Shown here one piece after another: positions 26,177 through 40,139 of a stretch of 64,000 bases of DNA. The stretch's first letter is position 1. Each line of letters begins with the position of its first letter. The DNA is taken from NCBI RefSeq assembly GCF_910589235.1, contig NC_060958.1, forward strand, positions 1,145,001-1,209,000, in the 5' to 3' direction. The DNA is from Vespa crabro (Eukaryota > Arthropoda > Insecta > Hymenoptera > Vespidae). The notes under the pieces are model-generated. The model was not told where the DNA came from. It saw only the letters and a list, made by a program, of their open reading frames with translations, and ran no database searches. The position numbers and the translations under genes were made by a program.

Positions 26177-28784
26177 ATGTATTCTATAAAAACACCTTCG
26201 CTTCGCATCGATGAGGCGGATTTGAAATGTAAAAATGGTTGTGGTTTTTATGGCAATGCAGAATGGGAAGGATATTGCAGCAAATGTCATCGAGAACATT
26301 TACAAAAGCAACGAGCACAAAGAGAGTATATATCAAACTTACAAACTATCGACATGTAAGAATATTCTCGTTCATTCTTATGAGATTTTTATATAATTCT
26401 ATTTTCTTATTTATTATTATTGCAGAGATACATCTAATAGAACTTTATCCACTGGATATCATAAACATGAAGAAAAGAAATCTCAACAAGAAAAGAAATA
26501 TAAATTATTAAATATTTCTTTTCGAAAGCCTACATCAAAGTGTAATATATTTAAATTATTTTTTATTATTGTAATATTTTTAATATATTTCCATCATATT
26601 TCTTATTATTTTATTATTTAAAATATATATCTATCTAACATAATGTATATTATTAATAATACAGGTATATTATTTAAAGTAATATGAATATTACTGTTTA
26701 TTAACAATTCTTTTTTTTTTTTTCTATAGTACAAGGATGCCAAGAATTACTTTATGAATTAACAAAGGATAATTCAGATCTTGAAAAAATCAAAGCTGAA
26801 AATAGAGATCTTATAGCTTCAATAGTGAAAACACCAGTTGAAAAAGATGTACGAAAATGTATACATTCATTTGTAGTAGATATCCTTCAGAACAAAGATA
26901 TCAAAAGAATAGAGGAATTATCAGAAATAACACAGAATTTTTATCAAGTGTTTGCTAAACGTTTAGAAAATAGTGTTAAATATACAGGTATTAAATTCAT
27001 ATAATTTATTATTCAAAATATTTTTTTATTAAAAAATATAAATAATTATTTTTACAGATATATCTGCAGATATTAAAGAAAGATTATTAGACTATGTTGA
27101 AAAATATTCCATGACATTATTGTACAGAATTCTATTTTGTCCACCGTTCACAACAGATGAAGAAAAAGATTTAGCAATTCAAAAAAGGTTTGTACATTGA
27201 AGTACATTTTAAAATTATTATTAGAATATGATATATAACATAATATAAAGTACATTCTTTTAAATTTTATTTGTAACAGAATAAGACAATTAAATTGGGT
27301 CAGTGGCAAGAATTTAGAATGTAGAATTCATGAAACAAGTTCTGAAGTTAGAGAACTTGTATATACATCTATAACAGGTTTGTAATATAGATTTTTTTTT
27401 TTTTATAGTTTAATGATAATTAATCAAATAAATATTTCTTTTAGATTTACTAAATATGGATTCTGCTAAAGCTCCACAGGAAAAGTTAGCATGCGTTATT
27501 TATTGCTGTAGAAATATATTTTTATTATTACAACAATCTGTAGGTGGTCCAGCTTCTGCAGATGAATTTTTACCTGCTCTTATTTTTATTGTTTTAAAAG
27601 CCAATCCTGCACGACTTAAAAGTAATATAAACTTCATAACAAGGTTTTGTAATGCTAGTAGATTAATGACAGGAGAAGGGGGATACTACTTTACAAATTT
27701 GGTATAATATTCATTTTTTATTAACGATGTTCAATACATGATAGTTTTAATTTATTTCATGATAAAATTCTAGTGCTGTGCTGTATCATTTATTGAAAAC
27801 TTAACTGCTGAATCTTTGAATATGGCTGAGAAAGATTTTAATGCTTATATGTCAGGAGAAAGAGTACCAGCAAATACATGGGAATCAGCACTAATGATGT
27901 GTGAAGTAAATATTTTTTCTTTTTAATTCATTATCATAACTTTTGCATTCAAAATAATTATTAATATGCTTCTTCTTCTTCTTCTTCTTTTTTTTTTTTA
28001 TTTCATAAATTTGATTTATAGAGCTTGCACTTGATGTGCGAAGATATAACGTTACTTGATAAATTAAAGGCCAAAAATTTAGAAATAATAAATGAAGCAA
28101 AAGAATTACAATGTAGAATGACACAATTTAAAGAAGATATAGAAGTTAAAGTAGCTACTGCAATTGAGAAATCACCATTATTAATAACACATAGTCAGAG
28201 ATTGCCTACAAATTTAGATTCAGATAATATCGAAAATTATCAATTACCACCGCCTATTATACCTCAGGTAAATACATGAGTATGTGCATATGTTGTATTA
28301 AGTTAAATTTAATTGATTTAATATTTAACAATTTTTACAGGTATATTCACACCCTGTTAATGACCAATCCAATAATATTTCACTGACAAATAATTCAGTT
28401 GATTTGAGAACCTCACTGATGGATGATTGTATTACACCGTCCCCAACATTTGATTTTCCTTCTTTCACTGGCGATGGTAGTTTAGATGTTAGTAAAGCAG
28501 ATGATGAAACAAGTCTAATCAGTTTAGATACACAATGTGATTTATTGATGACTGATTCTCAATTACATGAAAAAGATACACCTGATATATTGTTGGGAAA
28601 TTCAAGTACTTCTAGTGCAAATCTCGTATCATCTATTGAATCAATAGGTCAAGAAGATTATCATGGTTTTACTATACAAGGATCACATATACCAACAATC
28701 CCTTGCAGTACAGGTGATTTGTCCATTAATTCTGCAGAATTGTCATCGGATAGTCATTACTCTACATATTTTCATAAGATGTAA
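26177..28784 (+). CDS. Rabex-5: Rab5 GDP/GTP exchange factor Rabex-5 (RABGEF1)
   Basis: Activates Rab5 on early endosomes and binds ubiquitin. Nine coding exons: 26177-26355, 26426-26541, 26730-26987, 27058-27187, 27280-27377, 27445-27701, 27774-27905, 28022-28267 and 28341-28784, about 619 aa. An A20-type zinc finger lies at residues 18-37 (C18, C22, C34, C37, spacing Cx3C-x11-Cx2C). A Lys/Gln-rich linker and helical bundle follow, then the VPS9 catalytic domain, recognisable by SVGGPASADEFLPALIFIVL, ANPARLKSNINFITRF and GEGGYYFTNLCCAVSFIENL. After it come a coiled-coil-like segment (LDKLKAKNLEIINEAKELQ) and a long acidic Ser/Asp-rich tail. The exon 2 donor was set at GTAATA (after 26541), because the alternative GTGTAA donor two bases earlier would put a stop in exon 3. 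Confidence 0.93.
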
Positions 28785-29034
28785 TGCTGTTTATAAAATT
28801 ATTCTAAAATTTACAAAATTATTCTTTGGATAATTACACATGATAAATTTAAAGAGATAAAATTATAAATAGAAAACAGATTAGAGCATTCCTTCTTATG
28901 AATATGTATCAAGTTAATGATTATTATAATCTATTAATACATCATACTACTTTTGACTTTATCGATTAAGAAATTAAATCAATATTTCAATATATTCAGT
29001 GAAAGCTAATCAATTATTATCATTATTGTATATA

Positions 29035-29040
29035 AATAAA
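29035..29040 (+). terminator. Candidate Rabex-5 polyadenylation signal AATAAA
   Basis: The first canonical AATAAA after the Rabex-5 stop codon, about 250 bp downstream in AT-rich sequence. Confidence 0.45.
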
Positions 29041-29882
29041 GTGATTTAATGTAAGATTTCAGTTTTGATCATATATTAATTAGATAGCAAATATTTTGAA
29101 TGTATACAAGAATTCAGGGAAAATATGAGAGATTCGTGTAGACTTAAATTTTTTATATACTTTTTTTATTTAATTCGTAATATAATTAAATGTGAAATAA
29201 TATTTATTCTAATATGTGAAATAATATTTGTTCTAACAAGACACATTTTGTTGGAGTAAAAATTTCTATAGATTGTTTTGAAAATGATTTTGAAAATAGT
29301 AATAATTCAACATGAATATAGTTAATTAAATTTTGGTAATAGTATTATAATCTCTTTTCTAAATACAATATAAACTGTGGAATGTTGTGCGCGTGTATAT
29401 ATATATATATATATACATTTTCTATCCTAAAAAAAAAAAAAAAGAAAGAAAATGGTAACATGCATATATTTGATATAGAAATCAACATCAAAATATAAAA
29501 AATAAATTGCACCAAATAGCTAAAAAATTAATAACTGACCCACCTATATTAGTACAATAAATCGTTCACGAGACGCAATCTTTATGGAGGAATCTTCATT
29601 GAATTATTTCTCAGATCTGAATTGTGATTCTTTCTATAAATATTAATTAAAAATATTAATTTACAACAATATCATTTCAAATTATTTAGAAAATGTGAAT
29701 AACTTTGAGAGTTATATAAATTTTCATACTTTAGGTATTAGTACATAGAAAAGGACCATGCAGATACAACATTAATTAAGAAACACATAAGTATATATAC
29801 ATATGTATTTAAACACATTCTCCGTAATAATGCTTTCGTTGTCAGTATACGTTTAGCTTTCTAATCATTTTAACGCTTCAAA

Positions 29883-30050
29883 ATGGATAAGAGATATATA
29901 ATTGTAGTAAGAAAAGGAGATCTAGTCATCTGCGAAAAAGAAAGTTTATTAGAATTATTCACACGTTTAAGACATCAATGTCTTTTACAAGTACATCCGC
30001 GGAAAAGTTTTCCAATAAAACATGACTTTCTATTGCCGTGGATTCGATGA
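29883..30050 (+). CDS. Doubtful small ORF, 55 aa
   Basis: ATG in a good context (CAAAATGG) opens a basic 55-residue frame, MDKRYIIVVRKGDLVICEKE..., ending ...FLLPWIR. Upstream are an arthropod-initiator-like GTCAGTA near 29841 and a TATATATA stretch near 29793. The composition is less biased than the surrounding desert. No family, signal peptide or membrane segment is visible. It could equally be chance. Confidence 0.2.
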   Translation: MDKRYIIVVRKGDLVICEKESLLELFTRLRHQCLLQVHPRKSFPIKHDFLLPWIR

Positions 30051-31607
30051 TAACAATACTGTAAAATATTATTTTTTTTGAAATATATACTTTTTTACAC
30101 GCCATTGATTACTTTAGTAAAGTGTTCAGTAAAGTGACGATGAAATCTCTTTTAAAAAATCTACCGGAAGAGTTTTTGGTTTTCTTTTTTTCTTTTTTTT
30201 TTTTTGTACTCTTGTTTGTCGTTTTCTCGACATTTCTTTCACAATAATTCGTTCGAAGTGAATCGAAAAATTATTTTGATAATAAGACCACTAGATGTTA
30301 AAATATACGATATAAATTTATTTTGCTCATTCATAGATATCTATAGTGATTTGAATAATAACTATGTATTACGTTGATTATAATATTTCAACTGTTTCGA
30401 ATAGGAAATTTTGATAAAGAAAATGGCAGAAGAAGAATAATTTTTTTTTTTTTAATTTTGAAGCAGAACAAACTTTATACGAGTTGATTATATCCGAAAA
30501 TGGAACATGGAATAAAAGAGGATTTTTATTATTATTTGAAATTGTAACGTTAATTGGAAAATATACGAACAAAATGTTAGACGTCATTGTTAAATCGAAT
30601 TACTGCAAAGAGACTCAAATTTGGAAGGGAAAAAAAATCAAACAATCAAGAATAATGTAATGTATGAAAGCCATGAAAAAGATTGTAAATATAATATCAT
30701 TCAAATTATTGGAGTAAGATGGAAGTCGATAGAGTCATCGAAATATTTAAATATGTGTGATATAAAGTAAATATAATTTTTAATGCGTTTTTTTTTTTTT
30801 TTTTCGAAACATTTTCTTTTCGAACCGTATAAAAGATTTTGAAAAATCTATTTGATCGATTTAAAAACTTCTTTGTGTATTTTATTTGTAATTACATTCT
30901 TTATGGTAATGTATCTATACAATCAAATAATTTGTTCTACGGAATCCTTTTATTTTTAATTAGCTTTTTTGACGGTGGAAAAAAAAAACTCTAACCTTCG
31001 ATAAAATTAATTTAAACATTTATCATTTAAATATTTTACTTTTATTATACTAGAGCGATTTACATATATTTAAATAGAAAAATTGTGGATTTTTTTATTT
31101 CGGATGATCCTATCTTTAGATTTTTTTCTATACAACTTGGAGTTCTGTTTTATTTATTTATTTATTTATTTTTTTCTTTTTAAAATCAACTACTTCATAG
31201 CTTATTCATAAAACATTATATAGAAGATAATTGTTTATTATTTAAAGATATTGATAAATGACAAGAGGAATTTTTACTTCGCATAAAAACATATTTTAAT
31301 AAAGTATTGTAGTTTTGTTTTTAAATTCAGAAAAATGCATTTTTTTCACATGTATTTACATAAGAATGCACTTACATCACGCATTTACAAATGATCATTT
31401 TACATTTCTATCGTCGTCGACTTCTAATGGATTTATAAATATATATATATATATATAGTCATTATCATACATTAATTAGAGTTGATCGTAGTCAGTTTTG
31501 GTTCTTTGTAAAAAAAAAAAGACAATATTAACAGACTTCGAAAAGAAAAATATATATTTACCTATGACGTTGATTGATTTATAAGTGAATTATTTCTTTT
31601 TTCTCTC

Positions 31608-31638
<31 letters not shown>

Positions 31639-32213
31639 TAGAAATAAACAATTTATCTTTTTTCTCCGAATGGCATATAAAGGGAGATAAGCAATTTGTC
31701 CTTTATTATAGCAGTGTTACAATATATTATATTGCATTATATTGTATTACATTGTATTATATTACAGCGCAATTTACATGATAAAATAAATATTTGTACA
31801 TCATATAAATACATATTTGTACATATATACAATTAATTATACATAAAATAATTATCAAAATTATATGTATTACTAATAAAAATGAAAAATAAAGATAAGT
31901 ATTCTATTAAAATCTCCCCTCTATTCTCTTTATCTAAAAAAAAAAAAACTGTATTGCAAATTCTGGATAAAGAGAAAATTTTTCTCACAAATTGAGTTTT
32001 GTATCAGGATCACATGATGAAGAGGTGACACGCGAAATTGTAAATTATGGTCTCCTGTTAAGAATTTCCAATTCTAGAAAAAGCGAAAATTTTTCTTGCA
32101 AATCGAACTTCATAAATTTTTTATCTTCTCAACATTTTTTGCTCTCTTATTTTTACATCATAGAATTATTATATAAAAATTAAGTTGTTATATGGAGAAT
32201 AATTGATGTAATA

Positions 32214-32339
32214 GGGGGACAGAAAAGTAATGTAGCTTTCTTAAATTAAATTTAAACGAATAAATTTTTAACAAGTTTTTATTTTTAATTACAATCATAT
32301 ATCGACATGCGCAAAAACGACATTACTTTCTGGTCCTCC
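32214..32339. mobile_element. Mariner-like MITE remnant
   Basis: Imperfect terminal inverted repeats of about 20 bp (left GGGGGACAGAAAAGTAATGT; right, reverse complemented, GGAGGACCAGAAAGTAATGT) enclose a 126-bp AT-rich element flanked on both sides by TA, the target duplication of Tc1/mariner elements. There is no transposase, so it is non-autonomous. The TIR type resembles mariner ends common in hymenopterans; the exact family was not checked. Confidence 0.65.
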
Positions 32340-33435
32340 TAATAATAATGAATTAAGAAAGAACATATTGAATTTTTATTAAACATTCATTTGCATTTTA
32401 ATTATTTATATATACGAAATATATTGTAATTGCCAATTGATATTTACTTAATCATATAAATATAATATTGATATAATATAATGCTATATTATATAATTTA
32501 AAGTCATATAATGCAATATATATTATGCTATATATTAGCGGTAGACATATTGATATATATATATATATAATATATTAGCAGATCAATAAAGTATAACAGA
32601 TTTTATTATTTAACTTGTAATTTTTTTTTTTTTTATTTATGACTGATATCGATACATCATTGTAAATTTAACTTTCGTTTTCACGTTTTTTCCCATCCTC
32701 TACAATGTATATCCTTATATTCATCTATAGCATAGATTTTTTTTTTTTTTTTAAGGATTATTCTTCATCTTTTCTTCCTTTTGCGTAGCTTTTATATTTT
32801 GTTGTGTATTTTTATTGTCATCACAAATTTTGCATTTAAAATTAGTTTGATTACGATCAGTTGATCAACTTGAATCAATTGAAAAAAATATTATATTACT
32901 TGTTTTCCATATTTGTTTAATTTATTTTGATTGTATTTAGAAAAAAGAATCTCAGATTTATTAATTTTTTTAATTTTTTGGTCATAAAATTCCTATGTTA
33001 TTAAAACCGGAAGACTGTAATATTTTATAAATTAAATCATATATGACACACACTTACACAAATATAATTAATAGTTTATATTAAATTGGATGAAGAAAAT
33101 TGAATAAACTATCGAGAATATTGAAATTTTGGAATTTTTGAAATAACTATTATGTCATGTATTTATTATTATTATTTTTTAGATCTATATAAATGACAAC
33201 AAATTAGTTTTATTAATACTTTTATTCTGTTTTTCGTTGATTAGAAAAAAACAAAATCAGTGTTTGTTGGTCTGTAAGATTTTATTTAATTAAAGCAACG
33301 AAAACATGTCGTACATGGACAATGAATGTGGTTAAATTATTCGTGTACAACTGATGAAGTCTTTGCTCAAGTCGATTAGTATTTCTCCACCACTAAGCGA
33401 GTAAGTTACACTCGTTTGTTTTATAAAGAACTATT

Positions 33436-33820
33436 TGTCTGAATAATAGTTTTTCTTTTTTTTTTTTATTTTAATATTTTGGTACGATAATAAGACAGAA
33501 TAATACTCTCTTGTCTCGTGACGATTGATAAGATTTTTTATTTCATCTTTGATATTATTTTCTTAGATTAATATTCAAGTTTGCTATGGCAAAATTTATC
33601 CAAAATAAAACAAAATTTATGGACGAAACTACAATCTATAAATAATAGTAATGGTAAGCATTTAACAGTTAAAATTTTATTTAAATTTCGAATAACTTTT
33701 ATGTTTTATTTAATTTTAATTTTAATTTACAAATGTTAATAATATTATTTGACCATGGTGTTATCGATTAATTTTTTATAATAACTATTTCAAGCCTCGC
33801 ACTGTCTTCTAAAATAATTT

Positions 33821-33854
<34 letters not shown>

Positions 33855-34600
33855 TGTACAATGTAGTTCTGATAAAAAAGAAAAACTAATTTTTCTTAAA
33901 TTTTTATTTATTTAAGCAATGTTAAGTTCTAACAAAAATATGAAAAATATGAAAAGATATTTAATTCACAATAATATATAAGATTATTTGATTTGTTTTT
34001 CATTATGCACGTAAAAATATGTATTTTAGAAGACTTGAATAAGATGAATAATGCATCTTGAATAATATGAATAATACAAGCATGAATAGATGTTGCTTGT
34101 CTTCATTAATTGATCCGAGTTCTTTTCAAATATTCACTTTGGTGAGAAAAATGGATGGTACTGCAATCCTGGATGATTCATGCACAAGATGACATTGATG
34201 GTCGATTTTGTTGTTCATGATATGCAAGTCAAATTTATTCAGAAACATTCTTATCAGCATAATCTTTGTACTTTATGATATAAACTTTTTATGAACACTA
34301 ACTCGATCGTTAAATCGATGATCATTGCAAGGATCATTGAAATTTGTAAATATTGTTAAATATTTATTTTAGATAAATATTTTTTATTTATAAATTATGC
34401 CTTGTTTTAAATAAATTTAGTCGAAATAAGAATGAATATTAATCTGAGAAAATTTAATATCAATTATTTAAGAAAATTATTAAAGAAAATTAATATCAAA
34501 GATCAAATAAATAATTGCAATAATCGTCACGAAATCAGAATGTATCGTTCTGTCTTATTGTCATATCAAAATTTATGTTAAAAATTTATTATTCAAGAAA
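33436..34600. repeat. Long imperfect inverted repeat
   Basis: Arms at about 33436-33586 and 34440-34600 are related as reverse complements. Shared blocks in the same order include TGAATAATA, ATAAGACAGAA, CGTGACGATT, TTTGATATTA and AGATTAATATTCA, with small gaps. The roughly 850-bp centre is AT-rich without an ORF. It may be a decayed fold-back or long-TIR element, or a transcribed hairpin. Confidence 0.55.
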
Positions 34601-35449
34601 GCCTATTTTTTGTAGATAGGAGAACTTAAAGAATTGAAAGGAAACTTGTTTTTCTAATGGAGAAGAAATACTTATCGATAAATAATGATCATTAATTTAA
34701 CATAATTCGATCGTAAAAGATTAATATCATAAGTATCGAGATTATTAAAAAGATAATTAATTTTTATGTACGACGTTAAGATAAGATAAATTGTTTTTTT
34801 ACTTATATTAGAAAAAAAGTATATTGCCTTAAGACATTTGAGGAATATAAAGAAAAAATTTTTAACTAAAAATAAATTTATATGATAATAAAATTAGAAA
34901 TCTTATAGAATTTTATAAGCTTTGTGAAAAATTCTTTAAGCAAAAAAAAAAAAAAAATACCTGATCTTTTTCTTTTTAGTTTAATAATTAGAGAAATATG
35001 TTTCTTCGAAAAATATCTTATAACCACGAAAACTAACGTGATCGTTGAAAACTAACAAGATCTCGAGATGATGTAACGATGACTTATTACATTTAAGAGT
35101 TTCTTTGTGCTAACTTTGATTGATTATTTTTTTTCTTCTTATTCCGTAATTAGTTGTCATTTATATTTTTTATTTTTCAACGTTTATTCGTACTATTGTA
35201 TGCCTGTAATATATCGTTATAGCATATTTCTATAAAAAAGAATTTAATTCTCGTTGGAAATTAGGAACTTCTCGCAGTTAAGAAAAATTGGTATTTGAAA
35301 AAAAGAAAAAAAGAAAAACAAAATTCTAAAAAGAAATAAATAGTAATTTTTTTTTAGGATTATAATCATCGTGCTTAATCGAAATCTTTTAAAAATGAAT
35401 CAATAGTAAGATTGATTCTTGATCGCGATCATTGGACTCAATCGATCGT

Positions 35450-35705
35450 TTTTAGTTAAGTCGAAACAAACTCGCTGGATCACCATGAGATGGCGGTTGT
35501 CTCAAAAGATCTTTTGAAGAGAGGATGGAGAACGGATGTGCGAGGAGAATTCTGCCCGGCGTTTCGTCTGCAGTCGATTCGCGTACTCGAAACAGTCGCC
35601 GTAAACGCGACTCGACCTTTGACTGCAGCATCCATGAAGAAGCTTTTGTGATTCGAGAAAGAAAGAAAAATAGAATTTTCTTTGACAACATTCAAAAGGA
35701 AGATC
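35450..35705. other. CpG-richer island inside the desert
   Basis: About 250 bp of balanced, CpG-containing sequence (for example GAGGAGAATTCTGCCCGGCG) with open frames on both strands (62 aa on +, up to 79 aa on -), sharply different from the AT-rich flanks. No family is recognisable. It may be a regulatory element, a noncoding exon or an old insertion. Confidence 0.25.
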
Positions 35706-37484
35706 CCATTTAAATAATTTCTCTTAAAGATACGTAAGTTATCTCACAAAAGTGATTTTATTAAGAAGATATGATCATATTTTCGCGCCTTTAACAACGA
35801 TTCTCATTCTCGAATTTCGATATTATTCGAATTTCTCGTAAAAAAGGATAAAATGTATGATCAAGAGGCTCCTCGTGACATTCGTGAAAATATCCTCATT
35901 ATATTTTTTCCTTTCATTTTTTTTTTTCTTTTTTTATCTTTTTATTCCTTTACTTTCGATATTTTATGCAATGGCAATGCATGTTAGTATACAATTACGC
36001 GATTGCGTCACGAATTCCAATGCACGTATATATGTACACACAGAGCTCGTTCTTTTCTAAGAGAAGCTTTTTTAAATGCAAAACGATCCCATTTGTTGTT
36101 CTGAATTATACATTCTGAGTGAGACATACACAATATCGATTATTTTCGTTTCTATTACTTTTTTATTCTTTTCTCTCTTTTTTCTTTTTTTTTTCTATTC
36201 TTTTTTTTCCTAAGCGACTCTAACTACTTCGTCGTTATTTTCTTGTCTTTTCCTTCTTTTTTTCTTTTTTTTTAATAATTTTTTATCATCCATTTTTTTG
36301 TCAAACGTTTTCGCTAAAAATTTACAAAAAATATACGAAGGAAATCTACGAGATATTTTATTCTCTACAAGTGGACATTGTTACGTAAGAAAAGTCGACT
36401 ACGTGCATTATGCGATAACGATCTCCCGTCGAAGTTCATAATGAAGTTAATGCGAAACGTAAGATGAAACGTAATCTCTTAGAAGGTAAACGGTTCTTCA
36501 ATGACATTTTGCAAATGAATTCTATGATTTGTGAATGAATTTATCTGAAAGAACTAGAAGAAGAAGGAAAGAAAAAAAAAGAAAAAAAAAAACGTTTCGA
36601 TATTAATAAAACATAAATGATAATTTTCATTTAAAAGAAAATACAAATGATAAAATAATAAAGAAAATTTAATCGTTTGACAATTTTCATTTTCTCGACG
36701 ATTTCATATTTAAATAAATAAAGAAAGTAAATATTTATTAATGTAACGATATTTCTCGGACAATGACAACAAGTAAAAATCGATCGTGCGAAAAATGAAG
36801 GCTACGTAGTAGCAACGTCACGTAGTCGATTTCTCTTCCCACGAAACACAACGAATACAATCAAAGTTTATACATTATGTTCATTGAAACGAAGCAACGA
36901 ACGTATTGTATTATTTGCCGATTATTTTCTTTTTTATTTCTAATGCTCGTGGGAAGGAAAAAAAAAAAAGAAAATGTTATTGAAGAAGCAACTTAGAACG
37001 TATACGAACGGCACCGCTAATAAGACGTGACGGTGTGTGAAACTCGTTCATATAAAAAGAAGAACACGTTATTCGTTTTTCCTCTTCGCATTTCTTTCTT
37101 TCGTATTCGGAGATATCCGTTCTATCTAACCATAACTATAAGTACATATGTATCATTGCGATTCGAGACGTTTCTGTTATGAAAATATTTTCATCTTGAT
37201 GAAACATATATACATATATAAAACATGTATAAACGATAACCCCTTTAAATGTAATCCCTCGTTCGAGAAACCGATCACGTACACGCCGTGTGGAATTAAA
37301 TGATGTCGCGTTGATAAATGTGCCGGCCCTTTGTTCCCGATACTGCATGCACCGTTAAGTCTATCTTTTTCTTTCTCGTACGTGGGAGGGTCTAAAACGT
37401 GCGTTCGCATATTATGTCATTATTATCATACCAAGATCATTCAATTAATTATGAACTATTTATATATACACATATACATATACG

Positions 37485-37520
<36 letters not shown>

Positions 37521-37797
37521 TCTTCATAGATATGACATGTTTATGCGAATTGATCTATCTATCGATCGATGTTAACTCAAAATAAGACATCGAGAAAACC
37601 AGAAAGTTTTTTTTTTTAATGATGATAAAGGAATATTTTCATTACTACTATTTGTTCATCTTTCCACGATTACGTCACGTGGGAAGTTGTAAGCACGTAG
37701 GTCGCATTAATGCTAATATGCAATAGCGTGGATAGAGAAAGAGAGTGAGAGTAAAAGATGAATAGAGATACAGATAGACAGAGAAAGAGAGATAAAT

Positions 37798-37830
<33 letters not shown>

Positions 37831-38874
37831 ATTGTGTCGTGTTATCTCTTTTACGTTTAGGCACCATCCACAACGATGGGTAACTAACGGTGAGGAGCGG
37901 GGAGATCATAGATGATTGCAAATTGTCCGCAATTGGCAGGAAGTCGAGGCAGGGGGAACAGTTTCTACGCCCCCTCGTAACTCTCTTCGACGTTCATTAG
38001 CGCAGTCGCTTCTGCGGTTCCATTTCCCTCGAGCGAATTGATTTCAAGTACGATTAACGCCCTCGTACGAAAGAAATATTAACGTGTAACGAACCTTTCT
38101 TGCCCTAAGTATACCTCTGCGTACACCTGCCGTTCAATGAATTTTCGACGAGTTTTCATAATAATTGATAAGCTTTAATAAAATTTACGTTTACCACGTA
38201 AACGTAATTTTATATATCCGAAGACTAAACATTCTTATCTATATTGGATATATATTTATTTATTATTTTCTTTTCTTTTTTTTTTTCCTTTTTTATAATC
38301 GAAAGATCGATTCGCGAGAAATTAAACGAATTATATATATATACATATTTCTTACAGTCACTGGTTATAAAATGAGAACCATAATGAACGCGTTTAACAC
38401 TAAAGTTTCGATAAGGTAAATCAATATTATACAAGAGCGATAACGTATGTATGTGTATGAAATAAAAAAAGGAGAGAAAAAGAGAGAGAGAGAGAGAGAG
38501 TTATGAAACAAAGGAAGAAAAGAAAGAGAAGTCAAAATCATAAAAACGAATCTACTTTGAAATCGCGAATGTAGAAATGCCAAGAACACGTGGTCGAGTT
38601 CGTATCAACGAGTGACTTGTTTCGCGCGCGTTTTCATAGCGTGTTGACGCACGCACATACGCACACGAATATATATTCAAGGTAAAAGCTTCTCTCTTCT
38701 TCTCTCCCTCTCTTTTCCTCTCTTTCTCCCTATCTCACTCTCTTTTTCTGTCGTGTTTTAGCGCAACGAGAAACTTCCTACGTTACTGCTTCCTCGTTAA
38801 TTTCTTGATTAGACCACGTATTTATCTATGTGTATGTACACGCGTGTGTGTCTGTATGTGTGTATGTATATATG

Positions 38875-38880
<6 letters not shown>

Positions 38881-38921
<41 letters not shown>
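38881..38921. repeat. (AT)n microsatellite
   Basis: About 40 bp of alternating AT preceded by TATG/TGTG units. Confidence 0.85.
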
Positions 38922-39015
38922 CTCGTATCGTTTCTATAATGAGAGGATCTATGAAGTTCGTCTGCTACGATCGTTGATCGCACGGATTGGATTAGGAATT
39001 ATTAGAGTGTCTATT

Positions 39016-39019
<4 letters not shown>

Positions 39020-39072
<53 letters not shown>
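39020..39072. repeat. (GA)n microsatellite
   Basis: About 53 bp of pure GA in noncoding sequence. Confidence 0.9.
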
Positions 39073-39076
<4 letters not shown>

Positions 39077-39253
39077 CAGGACTCACATAAATCGTGCGAG
39101 CTGTTTCTTCGAGATACGATTAGAGAGTGCGATAATCCGCATGGCTGCCTCATCGAGAGAAAACTTTAATAATTCAGTGAAATCGCTCGTACGAGTGTAT
39201 ACGTCTACTATTACTACTACATAAGATCATCTATGAAGGAAAGAGAAAAAAAA

Positions 39254-39255
<2 letters not shown>

Positions 39256-39297
<42 letters not shown>
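39256..39297. repeat. (AT)n microsatellite
   Basis: About 42 bp of alternating AT. Confidence 0.85.
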
Positions 39298-39299
<2 letters not shown>

Positions 39300-39789
39300 A
39301 TATGACGACACGCGAACGGAAATAAAAATTACATGTATGTTCCTCTGTGTCTTGAATAAAAATAAAAAAATGATCCGAACGGTTTGATAATGTTAGGAAT
39401 GAATTAATTAATATCGTAGATAAATAGCGTAATCAATCAGTATTTACAAAATTACACAACGAAGGATTTCACTTTTTCTTATACCATAATTGTCTGTTGG
39501 ACGATAGAAAAATATAAAAAAGCAAAAAAAAAAAAAAAAAAAAAGAAAAGGAAAACAAGACAAAGAAAAAATTTTACCAGACGACGCTATTTGATTGCAC
39601 TTGTTTTTCTTGTCTTTTTTTTTCTCTTCTTTTTTTTCTTTTTTTCTTTTTTTTTTCTTTTTTAAATTATTCTATCTGTCATTCTATCTACCGTGAGTAC
39701 TCGCTAGGAAAGTGACGTAGGTTCGACCTCTATTGTGGCGTACCCTTCGAAGGAGATATCATTAAAAGCAATCCCTTCCTATCTCTCTT

Positions 39790-39990
39790 TCTCCCTACTT
39801 TCTTTTATAAATCCACGCGATCTCAATACCGTGATCGCGATTGTAAGAGCGTGTAGGTGAGAGGCCGTGTCTGCGGTGTGTCCCGTTAGGGGACCTAGAA
39901 GGCCCACCGGGGCCGGAGAGTCAATCGTATCGAGCTTGGTCCCAGATACATTACGGGACGGATCCTCGTTCGAGGAGGATCGTTATTTTG
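39790..39990 (+). promoter_or_regulatory. Candidate promoter or first-exon region of the tetraspanin gene
   Basis: A TATAAAT element at 39806-39812 is followed by a CpG-dense stretch with several GT donors (for example TAG|GTGAGA at 39857). This lies about 0.6 kb before a good acceptor (CTTCTAG, ending about 40471) in front of the tetraspanin start codon. The arrangement suits a noncoding first exon, but no transcript evidence is available. Confidence 0.3.
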
Positions 39991-40090
39991 CTAGTATAGT
40001 TCGGCACATTCTGTCGAATTGTTTATTTCGTGTTCGTGTATTTTTTAAAGAGAAAGAAATAAATAATTCGCGATTATTTACTTTTTTCTC

Positions 40091-40139
<49 letters not shown>

